Shown piece after piece: positions 1 through 6,433 of a DNA stretch of 21,302 bases. Position 1 is the first letter of the stretch, and every line of letters begins with the position of its first letter. This DNA is from JAEZVV01 sp036652035 (lineage in GTDB: Bacteria; Pseudomonadota; Gammaproteobacteria; Burkholderiales; Burkholderiaceae_F), in assembly GCA_036652035.1 (NCBI GenBank), contig JAVVWR010000053.1, positions 1-21,302 of the forward strand. The letters are read 5' to 3'. A program made the translations under genes and the position numbers. Below the pieces are notes generated by a model. The model did no database searches. It was not told the DNA's origin and saw nothing but the letters and a program-made list of their open reading frames with translations.

Positions 1-136
1 CGACCCTCTGGGGCCCTGCGGCGGCCTGAGCCGCTCGGCGCTTCGCGCAGCGGATCACCAATACGGCAGCACCAGCCCGCGGGTCCCGGCGAGCGTCGCA
101 TCGTCGCCGCGCTTTCAAGGCGAATGGCGTTCGCCA
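1..136. other. left edge, no supportable gene
   Basis: Nothing convincing is visible here. On the minus strand an ATG (135-137) overlaps the nrtD stop codon and opens a frame to the window edge, but its translation (beginning MANAIRLESAATMRRS) resembles no family I know. A 6-bp inverted repeat (119-124 with 130-135, loop 125-129) lies just after nrtD. It has no T-tract, so it is a weak terminator candidate at best. A further nitrate-assimilation gene could begin beyond the edge, but that cannot be judged from here. Confidence 0.3.
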
Positions 137-943
137 TCACGCCGCCTCCACATGACTCTGCTTGGCATACAAGAACTGCAAGACCCGCTCGCGACACTCG
201 AGGTACACCGGGTCGTGCGCCATCGCGAGCCGCTCGCGCGGCCGCGCAATCGGCACCTCGACGATCTCGCCGATGGTTGCTGCCGGGCCGTTGCTCAGCA
301 TCACGATTCGATCCGACAGCAGTACCGCCTCATCGACGTCGTGGGTGACCATCACCACGGTCGAGCCGGCGGCGGCGGCGATCTTCATCAGTTCGTCCTG
401 CAGCCGGGCGCGGGTGAGCGCGTCGAGCGCGCCGAAGGGCTCGTCCATCAGCAAGACCTTGGGTTCCATCGCCAGCGCGCGGGCGATCCCGACGCGCTGC
501 TTCATCCCGCCCGAGATCTCGGCCGGCTTCTTGTGCGTGGCGTGAGTCAGCCCGACCAGGGCGAGCGCGGCGTGGGTGCGGGCCACCCGCTGCGGCTTTT
601 TCTCGGCGGCGCCGAAGACCCGCTCGACCGCCAGGTAGACGTTGTCGAAGCAGCTCATCCACGGCAGCAGCGAGTGGTTCTGGAAGACCACCGCGCGGTC
701 GGGGCCGGGGCCGGCGATCTCGCGGCCGTCGAGCAGCAGCACGCCGCTGGTGGGGGCGAGCAGTCCGGCGATAAGGTTGAGCAGGGTGCTCTTGCCGCAA
801 CCCGAGTGGCCGATCAGCGTGACGAACTCGCCGCGGGCGACGTTGAGGTCGATGTCGCGCAGAGCGACAAAGGGGCCGCGGGCGGTGGCAAAGCGCATGC
901 CGGCCGCTTCGATCGAGAGAAAGCGCGAATCCTTGAGGCTCAT
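137..943 (-). CDS. nrtD: nitrate/nitrite-type ABC transporter, ATP-binding protein
   Basis: This is the cytoplasmic ATPase that powers uptake through the NrtB-like permease. Of about 268 residues, the Walker A motif GHSGCGKST is at 45-53, the Q-loop region (VVFQNHSLLPW) near 85-95, the signature SGGMKQR at 144-150, the Walker B motif with DEPFGALD at 163-174, and the H-loop THDVDEA follows. NHSLLPWM after the Q-loop and the single-domain length fit the NrtD/SsuB/TauB class; nitrate is inferred from the NrtA-like partner. I chose ATG at 943 rather than the in-frame TTG at 964, because 943 lies 7 bases after the nrtB stop and has a GAGTGAGA purine stretch in front. It is the last recognised gene of the nrtABD operon. 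Other ligands for this ATPase class (sulfonates, cyanate) cannot be excluded from this protein alone. Confidence 0.93.
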   Translation of the reverse strand: MSLKDSRFLSIEAAGMRFATARGPFVALRDIDLNVARGEFVTLIGHSGCGKSTLLNLIAGLLAPTSGVLLLDGREIAGPGPDRAVVFQNHSLLPWMSCFDNVYLAVERVFGAAEKKPQRVARTHAALALVGLTHATHKKPAEISGGMKQRVGIARALAMEPKVLLMDEPFGALDALTRARLQDELMKIAAAAGSTVVMVTHDVDEAVLLSDRIVMLSNGPAATIGEIVEVPIARPRERLAMAHDPVYLECRERVLQFLYAKQSHVEAA

Positions 944-950
944 GGTGTTC

Positions 951-1871
951 TCACTCGTATTCAAAGCGGCGCGCGATCCCCACCAGTGCGGCTTCGAGGA
1001 TCAGTCCGACCACGCCGATCACGAGGATGGCGATGATGATGTTGGCGACGTTCAGGTTGTTCCACTCGTCCCACAGCCAGAAGCCGATGCCGACGCCGCC
1101 GGTGAGCATCTCGGCCGCGACGATTACCAGCCAGGCGATGCCGACCGAGAGCCGGACGCCGGTGAGCAGGTGCGGCAGCGCGGCGGGAAAGAGGATCCGG
1201 GTGAAGACCGTCCACTCGGGCAGCTTTAGAACCTTGGCGACGTTGAGGTAGTCCTGCGGCACGGCGCGAACACCGGCGGCGGTGTTGATCACCATCGGCC
1301 ACAGCGAGCAGATGAAGAGAGTCCAGATCGCCGCCGGGTCGGCGGCCTTGAACACCAGCAGCCCGATCGGCAGCCAGGCGAGCGGCGAGACCGGCCGCAA
1401 GAGGGCGATCACCGGCGCGGCCATCTGGTTGGCAAAGTCGAAGCGGCCGATCACGAAGCCCAGCGGAATGCCGACCAGCGCCGCCAGGCCAAAGCCCAGC
1501 CCGACCCGGCCGAGCGAGGCCAGGATGTTCCAGCCCACGCCTTGATCGTTGGGGCCGTTGCGGTAGAAGGGATCGGCGAACAGCTTGAGCGCGGCCTGGC
1601 CGACCACCGCGGGTGGCGGGATCTGCGGATTGAACTGCGCAATCCACTGCCATATCAGGCCGAAGACGAGCAACCCCAGCAGTGGCGCGACCAACCGGGC
1701 GAGCCGGGCGCGGGTGCGGGCACGCTGCGCCGACAAGGCCAATTCGTCGGGGGTGAGCCGCAGCGGCCTGGGAGCGGCGGCGGGGGCCGTCGCCGTGGGC
1801 GATGCGGAGGGCGCTGGCGCGGTGATGGGAGCGAGGCCGAGGTCGAAAGTGGCGGTGCTGCTTGAGTTCAT
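951..1871 (-). CDS. nrtB: nitrate/nitrite-type ABC transporter, permease
   Basis: This is an inner-membrane permease of the binding-protein-dependent transport family (NrtB/SsuC/TauC type), about 306 residues. It has a soluble Ala/Pro-rich N-terminus of about 55 residues, a first membrane helix (LLGLLVFGLIWQWIAQF), and several more hydrophobic segments. It has the usual permease core, including a GIPLGFVIGR loop and a late AWLVIVAAEMLTGG helix, and ends RRFEYE. The ATG at 1871 is preferred: it lies 13 bases after the nrtA stop with GGAG about 9 bases upstream. A longer reading to 1952 would run inside nrtA and adds unrelated sequence. The gene sits between nrtA and nrtD with tiny gaps, so the three genes are almost certainly co-transcribed. 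Nitrate as substrate rests on the neighbour NrtA. Confidence 0.93.
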   Translation of the reverse strand: MNSSSTATFDLGLAPITAPAPSASPTATAPAAAPRPLRLTPDELALSAQRARTRARLARLVAPLLGLLVFGLIWQWIAQFNPQIPPPAVVGQAALKLFADPFYRNGPNDQGVGWNILASLGRVGLGFGLAALVGIPLGFVIGRFDFANQMAAPVIALLRPVSPLAWLPIGLLVFKAADPAAIWTLFICSLWPMVINTAAGVRAVPQDYLNVAKVLKLPEWTVFTRILFPAALPHLLTGVRLSVGIAWLVIVAAEMLTGGVGIGFWLWDEWNNLNVANIIIAILVIGVVGLILEAALVGIARRFEYE

Positions 1872-1884
1872 CGCGGTCTCCGCT

Positions 1885-3126
1885 TCAGGCGAGCTTGATC
1901 TTGAAACCCGCGGCGTATTGCGCCGGGGTCTTGCCGTCCCACACCACGCCATCGATCAGCCGGGCGCTGCGCATCGGGTCCTTGGGAACGTTGACCTTGG
2001 CCATGGCCGCGGCCTGCCGGTAGAGCTCGACCTGATTGACCTTTTTGGCTACCGCCAGGTAATCGATATCGGTCTTCAGCAGGCCCCAGCGGCGGTGCTG
2101 GGTCATGAACCACATCGCGTCGCTCAGGTAGGGGAAATTGACCGCGCCGTCACCAAAGAACTTCATCGGGCTGGGGTCGTCCCAGGTCTGGCCCAGGCCG
2201 TTCTGGTAGCGGCCGAGGATGCGCTCCTTGATCACATCGACCGCGGTGTTCACATAGGCCTTGCCGGCGATGGTTTCGGCCATCGTGTTCTTGTTGGCGA
2301 GGCTGGTGTCGATCCAGCGGCTGGCGTCGAGAATCGCGGCGATCATGGCGCGCGCGGTGTTGGGGTACTGGGTGACGAAGTCACCGGTGGTGCCCAGCAC
2401 TTTCTCGGGATGGTCCTTCCAGATCGCCTGCGTGGTGGCGGCGGTGATGCCGATGCCGTCGGCGATGGCGCGGTGGTTCCAGGGCTCGCCCACGCAATAG
2501 CCGTCCATGTTGCCGATCCGCAGGTTGGCGACCATCTGCGGCGGTGGCACGGTGATGAGCCTGGTGTCGGTGACCGGGTTGATGCCGTGGGCCGCCAGCC
2601 AGTAGTAGAGCCACATCGCATGGGTGCCGGTGGGAAAGGTGTGGGCGAAGGTGTAGTCACGCCGTTCGCGGCCGATCAGCTGTTTGAGGCTGGCGCCGTC
2701 GATCGCACCCTTGTCGGCGAGCTTTTTCGAGAGCGTGATCGCCTGGCCGTTCTGGTTGAGCGTCATCAGGACGGCCATGTCCTTCTTGGGCCCGGCTACG
2801 CCGTTCTGCACGCCGTAGACCAGGCCGTAGAGCACGTGGGCGGCATCGAGCTCGCCGTTGACCAGCTTGTCGCGCACCGCGGCCCAGCTCGCTTCCTTGG
2901 TGGGGATGATCTTGATGCCGTATTTCTCGTCGAACTTCATGGCTGCGGCCATCACCACCGAGGCGCAGTCGGTGAGCGCAATGAAGCCGATCCGCACTTC
3001 CTTCTTCTCGGGCGCGTCCGATCCGGCGGCCCAGGTGTTTCCGGACAAGCTGGCGCTTCCTGCGAGGACGGCGGCACCGGCTCGCTTGATGAAGCTGCGA
3101 CGTTCGTTGTCGATGAGTCTGGCCAT
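1885..3126 (-). CDS. nrtA: nitrate/nitrite-binding protein of the ABC transporter (NrtA/CmpA family)
   Basis: This is the periplasmic solute-binding protein, about 413 residues. The N-terminus carries a twin-arginine signal: RRSFIK at residues 9-14, a moderately hydrophobic stretch, and a likely cleavage after WAA near residue 34. Export therefore appears to be in folded form through Tat. The body has typical NrtA/CmpA features: GFIALTDCASVVMA after the signal, a KEASWAAVRDKL segment, and later MDGYCVGEPWNHRAI. The start at 3126 is chosen because it puts the Tat motif at the usual distance; the longer reading to 3180 lies in the probable leader RNA. A sigma-54-like promoter and a leader hairpin are upstream. 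Bicarbonate (CmpA) is the alternative ligand in the family, but this host type and the operon make nitrate/nitrite more likely. Confidence 0.94.
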   Translation of the reverse strand: MARLIDNERRSFIKRAGAAVLAGSASLSGNTWAAGSDAPEKKEVRIGFIALTDCASVVMAAAMKFDEKYGIKIIPTKEASWAAVRDKLVNGELDAAHVLYGLVYGVQNGVAGPKKDMAVLMTLNQNGQAITLSKKLADKGAIDGASLKQLIGRERRDYTFAHTFPTGTHAMWLYYWLAAHGINPVTDTRLITVPPPQMVANLRIGNMDGYCVGEPWNHRAIADGIGITAATTQAIWKDHPEKVLGTTGDFVTQYPNTARAMIAAILDASRWIDTSLANKNTMAETIAGKAYVNTAVDVIKERILGRYQNGLGQTWDDPSPMKFFGDGAVNFPYLSDAMWFMTQHRRWGLLKTDIDYLAVAKKVNQVELYRQAAAMAKVNVPKDPMRSARLIDGVVWDGKTPAQYAAGFKIKLA

Positions 3127-3139
3127 GGCGCTCTCTGCG

Positions 3140-3174
3140 GGGTCGAAGGAGAAATGAGGGGTCGCTCTCGACCC
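3140..3174 (-). promoter_or_regulatory. nrtA leader hairpin with a competing partner
   Basis: Read on the minus strand, GGGTCG (3174-3169), loop AGAG and CGACCC (3164-3159) form a perfect 6-bp stem. It would begin about 5 bases after the start predicted from the sigma-54 element. A second CGACCC (3145-3140) lies about 13 bases before the nrtA start codon and could pair with the same 5' arm. Two exclusive structures are therefore possible, one closer to the weak AGAGAG ribosome-binding stretch. Whether this is regulatory (nitrate leader control) or just mRNA stabilisation is inference. Confidence 0.4.
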
Positions 3175-3190
3175 GTTCAAGAGCTACAAA

Positions 3191-3205
3191 GCAAGGTCGA
3201 TGCCA
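3191..3205 (-). promoter_or_regulatory. sigma-54 (RpoN) -24/-12 promoter of nrtABD
   Basis: The minus strand reads TGGCATCGACCTTGC, followed by TTTG. This has the invariant GG at -24 and GC at -12 separated by exactly 10 bases, and differs from the TGGCAC-N5-TTGC consensus at one position. Predicted transcription starts near 3179, giving a leader of about 53 bases before nrtA. Sigma-54 with NtrC is the classical control of nitrate assimilation in proteobacteria, so the site fits its gene. No sigma-70 promoter in this gap is as good. Confidence 0.75.
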
Positions 3206-3253
3206 GGCTTGTTTTGAGGGTTTTCTATGGGGTGGGCGAGGGGCGTGGCGGCC

Positions 3254-3284
3254 GCACTGCACCAAAGCCGGGAATCTGCACTGC
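3254..3284. repeat. two GCACTGC direct repeats, candidate enhancer site
   Basis: GCACTGC occurs at 3254-3260 and again at 3278-3284, 24 bases apart. The first copy is followed by ACC, giving the TGCACC half-site typical of NtrC. They lie about 75-105 bases upstream of the predicted sigma-54 start, the usual zone for enhancer-binding proteins. The full TGCACC-N5-GGTGCA dyad is absent, so this is only a candidate. Confidence 0.25.
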
Positions 3285-3436
3285 GCCGGGGCGTTCTGCT
3301 CGCGTGCAGCCGGCCGGATTGCGGTCGAAGGGTTGGCTGTCGCCCGGGTGGTCGGGCTCGGCCAGCTTCTGGTTGGCGGCAGGCTTGGATTCGCGGATTC
3401 AGCGCGGCGGACCTTGCCGGGCCGACACGGCGAATC

Positions 3437-4117
3437 TCAGGTCGCGGGCAGGCCGAGGATCGCCGCACCCAGGCGGGTCGCGGCCAACACGTCAGAGAGG
3501 CCATCGATCAGCAACTGGATCGAGATCGCAACCAGGATGATTCCAGAGACCCGTGCCAGCACGTCTTGAGCGCCTTCCGACAGTTTTCCGCTGACCGGGG
3601 CGGCCACCAGAATCGTTCCGGCAATGATTGGCACCATGGTCAGGATGACCAGGCTTAGAACGCCAAGGTCGGCCCAGCTCGGATAGCGGCCACCGGCGGC
3701 GACGGCTACCGCGATCGTGCCGCCGCCGATGGCCAGCGGAAAGAGCAGTGGCACCACGGCCAGCTGATCCCAGTTCACGTTGCCGGCGGCGTCCTGCACG
3801 CGCTGTTCGCTCTCTTCGGCTTTCGAGCCGCTGGTCATCAGCGGCAGGCCTTGGTGGAGCAACGCCGCGCCGCCGGTGGCGGTGAGCGCTCCGGCCGAGA
3901 TGCCGAGCAGCAGCAGAAGGTATTGGCCGATCCATACCGCGAGCAGCAAAACGATGGCGTAGTTGCGGGCAATGCGCCACGCCAGGCGGTGCTGAACCTC
4001 GCGCGGCGCGTAGCGCAGGATCGCAGCGATCGGCCCGAGCGACGCCGGCGGGCTGTACATCGCGAGCAGACTGATGAAAACGAGGGCTGCCTGTAGTGGC
4101 GTGATGGTCAAGTGCAT
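3437..4117 (-). CDS. MarC-family integral membrane protein
   Basis: This is a polytopic inner-membrane protein of the MarC/NAAT family, about 226 residues, the normal family length, with roughly six hydrophobic helices. Family-like segments are the N-terminal helix with SLGPIAAIL, the helix TATGGAALLHQGLPLM, and VPLLFPLAIGGGTIAVAV, which matches the usual PLxxPLLxGPGxI motif except that GPG is GGG. The charged loop SGSKAEESEQRVQD separates the two halves. The start at 4117 has a GAGAGAAG ribosome-binding stretch. It lies 13 bases after the upstream permease stop, so it is probably the last gene of the gadB-gadC-glsA-permease transcript. The function of most MarC proteins is unknown; amino-acid transport or export has been suggested for some relatives. 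A role in acid resistance here is inference from position only. Confidence 0.85.
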   Translation of the reverse strand: MHLTITPLQAALVFISLLAMYSPPASLGPIAAILRYAPREVQHRLAWRIARNYAIVLLLAVWIGQYLLLLLGISAGALTATGGAALLHQGLPLMTSGSKAEESEQRVQDAAGNVNWDQLAVVPLLFPLAIGGGTIAVAVAAGGRYPSWADLGVLSLVILTMVPIIAGTILVAAPVSGKLSEGAQDVLARVSGIILVAISIQLLIDGLSDVLAATRLGAAILGLPAT

Positions 4118-4130
4118 GGCGGCGCTTCTC

Positions 4131-5462
4131 TCATGGCTTGGCAACAGGGGGCGACGTAGCCGCTGCGATCGCTGCCACCCGCTGACGGCCGGCGCGAGCC
4201 AGCAGCCCACTGGCAGTCAGGGCGGCGAGCAGGATCGCGAGTTCGATCGATTGACCTGCGCTCACCATGTTGCGCAGGAAAGCGGCCAGGACCACTGCCA
4301 TCAGAAGGAAGCCGGTCGCCAGCAGAAAGCCGTTGGCCGCGATCTCGCGACGCAGGCGCCAGGCGGCTACGTAGACGGCGAGGTAACTGGTAAGAAAGGT
4401 CGCGCTCGCCACGCTCGCGATCGAATCGAGCGGCAGGAAGTTGATCAGGACCAGAACGATCGCCACCAGAATCGATAGACCGCCCGTGCCCTGACCGAGC
4501 AGGCGATGGCCGAAGATCGCCGGTAGAGCGCCGCTCTGGCCCATGTTCAAGGCCACGTTGATCATCGAGAACAGCGTGGCGTTGATGGCGGACGCCGTGG
4601 CCAGCAGGGCCGCGATCGACACCAGGATGAAGCCGGTGTGGCCGAGCACCGGAGCGGCGGCTTCGGCCACTGCGGTGTCGGCGTAACGCGCCAGGTTTTC
4701 GGGACTGACATTGCCCAGTACCACCAGCGCCAGCACGATGTAGAGAACGATCACCACGCCGATCGCGAGCATGAAAGCGCGCGGCATGCTGCGCGCCGGG
4801 TCGCGCACATCGGCGGCGGCATTGGCCATCATGCCGTAGCCCGCGTAGGCGAAAAAAGCGAGCCCGACGCTCGCCAACAAATCCGATGGATGGGCGACAC
4901 GGTGTACCTCTAGCAGGGTCGGCTTGAGCGTGGTGATGCCGACTCCGATCAAGAGGCCAAGGATGGCGAGCTTGATCGCCACCAGCAGCAGTTCGGCCTT
5001 GCCGACCGCGCCCGAGCCGATCACGTTGAGCAGGGTGAGCGCAATCACGATGCCGCTGGCGTAGAGATCGATCCGCTGGGCGGCCAGGGATGGGGCGTGA
5101 AACAGGCGCGCACCGTAAGCGCCGAAGGCCTTGGCCACCATGGCGATCGTCAGCGCCAGCGTGATCAGGTAGAGCATCGCCAGGCTGCGTTCGATCAGCG
5201 GCGAACTCAGTCCCAGGCGGAAGTAATCGATGATCCCGCCCCGGCTCGGGTAGCGGGCGCCGAGCCGAGCGTACGAATAGCCCGAGAACAGCGCGACCAC
5301 GCCGCCCAGGGCAAAGGCGATCCAGGTCTCGCCGCGCACCAGCAGGGCGACCTGGCCGAGCAGGGCGAACACGCCGGCACCGACCATCGAGCCGATGCCC
5401 AGCGCCGCCACGTTCCAGGTGTTGAGCGGCTTGGCGCCGGGGGGCTGACCAGGATCTGACAT
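4131..5462 (-). CDS. APC-superfamily amino acid permease
   Basis: This is a 443-residue inner-membrane transporter with about 12 hydrophobic helices. Near the N-terminus (residues 22-36) it has GIGSMVGAGVFALLG, the substrate-backbone-binding glycine motif of APC transporters. SRGGIIDYFRLG and a FFAYAGYGMMANAAADVRDP segment (helix 6 and its loop) are also family-typical. It is not a second GadC, since sequence and length differ clearly. It starts 19 bases after the glsA stop and ends 13 bases before marC. Sitting directly after the glutaminase, it may import glutamine or another amino acid feeding the pathway, but the substrate cannot be read from the sequence. No strong ribosome-binding site precedes the ATG, which suggests translation coupled to glsA. 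Confidence 0.88.
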   Translation of the reverse strand: MSDPGQPPGAKPLNTWNVAALGIGSMVGAGVFALLGQVALLVRGETWIAFALGGVVALFSGYSYARLGARYPSRGGIIDYFRLGLSSPLIERSLAMLYLITLALTIAMVAKAFGAYGARLFHAPSLAAQRIDLYASGIVIALTLLNVIGSGAVGKAELLLVAIKLAILGLLIGVGITTLKPTLLEVHRVAHPSDLLASVGLAFFAYAGYGMMANAAADVRDPARSMPRAFMLAIGVVIVLYIVLALVVLGNVSPENLARYADTAVAEAAAPVLGHTGFILVSIAALLATASAINATLFSMINVALNMGQSGALPAIFGHRLLGQGTGGLSILVAIVLVLINFLPLDSIASVASATFLTSYLAVYVAAWRLRREIAANGFLLATGFLLMAVVLAAFLRNMVSAGQSIELAILLAALTASGLLARAGRQRVAAIAAATSPPVAKP

Positions 5463-5481
5463 GAGAGGGGCGGTCGAGGAT

Positions 5482-6426
5482 TCAGGCGCCGGGAACTCGA
5501 TAAAGGTTGAGGCCCAAGGCCTTGGCCACGGCCGCGACCATTTTTTGACCGCGCACGCTGTTGCCCGCGTCGTCGAGCGGGGGCGAAAAACCGGCGATCG
5601 CCATCACGCCCGGCACCACCGCCAGAATGCCGCCGCCGACGCCGCTCTTGCCCGGCAGCCCGACCGTATAAGCCCAGTCACCCGCGCCGGTGTAGAGGCC
5701 TTCCATCATCATCTCGGCAAGGATGTGAGGAACATTGGCCGCGGTCAGGACTCGCGTCTTGCTGATGGGGTTGATGCCGCCAGACGCCAGCGTCGCGCCC
5801 ATGGTGGCGAGATCGATCGTGGTGATCAGGGTGGAGCACTGACGGGTGTAGACCTCGCAGGCCTCCATCGGATCGGAATACAGGGTGCCGGCCGAATACA
5901 GCAGCCAGGCGATGCCGCGGTTGTGGAAATTGGTGGTCTGCTCCGACTGGTTGAGTGCGTCGGAGAGCTTGATCTCGCGCCCGGCGAGCTGGCTTTGAAT
6001 GTCGAGGATGCGGGCCCAGCGCTGGTCGGCAGTGGCGGCCTTGATCAGGCTGACAGTGGCCATCGCGCCGGCGTTGACCAGGGGCGAGAGTGGCTTGTCG
6101 CCGTGGAGTTCGAGCGCGATCACCGAGTTGAAGGGCAGGCCGGTGGGGTCGGCGCCGAGCTTGGCATGGACTTCGTCAGGGCCGACGTCCTCGAGCGCCA
6201 GCGCGAGCGAGAAAACCTTGGAGAGCGATTCGATCGCAAAGGCGTAGTCGGTGTCGCCGATCTTGAACACGTCGCCAGCGACGGTGACCACGGCCAGCCC
6301 GGCTAGGGTCGAAGGCACCGAGGCCAGGTAGGGGATGTAGCTCGCGTTGGCGCCGCCCGTGGCGGTGGCGAACCGTGAGTAGGCGTCGTTGACGGCGGTA
6401 GTGATGACTTGCGGGTCGATCGCCAT
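5482..6426 (-). CDS. glsA: glutaminase A
   Basis: This enzyme hydrolyses L-glutamine to L-glutamate and ammonia in the cytoplasm. At 314 residues it matches the serine-dependent beta-lactamase-like glutaminase family (E. coli YbaS type, about 310). The catalytic Ser-x-x-Lys is S67-L-S-K70 in AIESLSKVFSLALAL. Other family blocks are LPFNSVIALE, PLVNAGAMATV near 115-125, a long Q/N-rich middle, and LPGKSGVGGGILAVVPG near the C-terminus. The ATG is 7 bases after the gadC stop and its ribosome-binding site overlaps the gadC end, so the two are tightly coupled. In enterobacteria, glutaminase plus GadC forms a glutamine-dependent acid resistance in which released ammonia takes up protons. Physical linkage to gadBC here supports that role. 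No catalytic residue appears to be missing. Confidence 0.95.
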   Translation of the reverse strand: MAIDPQVITTAVNDAYSRFATATGGANASYIPYLASVPSTLAGLAVVTVAGDVFKIGDTDYAFAIESLSKVFSLALALEDVGPDEVHAKLGADPTGLPFNSVIALELHGDKPLSPLVNAGAMATVSLIKAATADQRWARILDIQSQLAGREIKLSDALNQSEQTTNFHNRGIAWLLYSAGTLYSDPMEACEVYTRQCSTLITTIDLATMGATLASGGINPISKTRVLTAANVPHILAEMMMEGLYTGAGDWAYTVGLPGKSGVGGGILAVVPGVMAIAGFSPPLDDAGNSVRGQKMVAAVAKALGLNLYRVPGA

Positions 6427-6433
6427 GGCGGCC

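Larger units (their letters stand above)
3127..3436. other. 310-base control region upstream of nrtA
   Basis: This is the only stretch over 300 bases without a gene. It separates the marC stop from the nrtA start. On the minus strand it holds a sigma-54-type promoter, a leader hairpin with an alternative partner, and two upstream GCACTGC repeats, each listed separately. I found no convincing intrinsic terminator after marC, so read-through from the gad cluster into nrtA cannot be excluded. Frames that stay open across this region have no recognisable protein content. Confidence 0.7.

Noticed and set aside
119..135. Hairpin after nrtD as a terminator
   Set aside because: Only 6 bp and not followed by T residues on the minus strand.
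944..964. TTG start for nrtD overlapping nrtB
   Set aside because: The ATG at 943 has better spacing to a purine stretch and gives the usual N-terminus.
3387..3400. GGATTC-GC-GGATTC direct repeat
   Set aside because: Too short, far upstream of the nrtA promoter, and no known regulator matches.
1585..3540. 651-codon plus-strand open frame across nrtB/nrtA
   Set aside because: It is antisense to well-recognised nrtB and nrtA, has no family resemblance, and is rich in low-complexity Gly/Ala/Arg as expected from GC-rich shadow frames.
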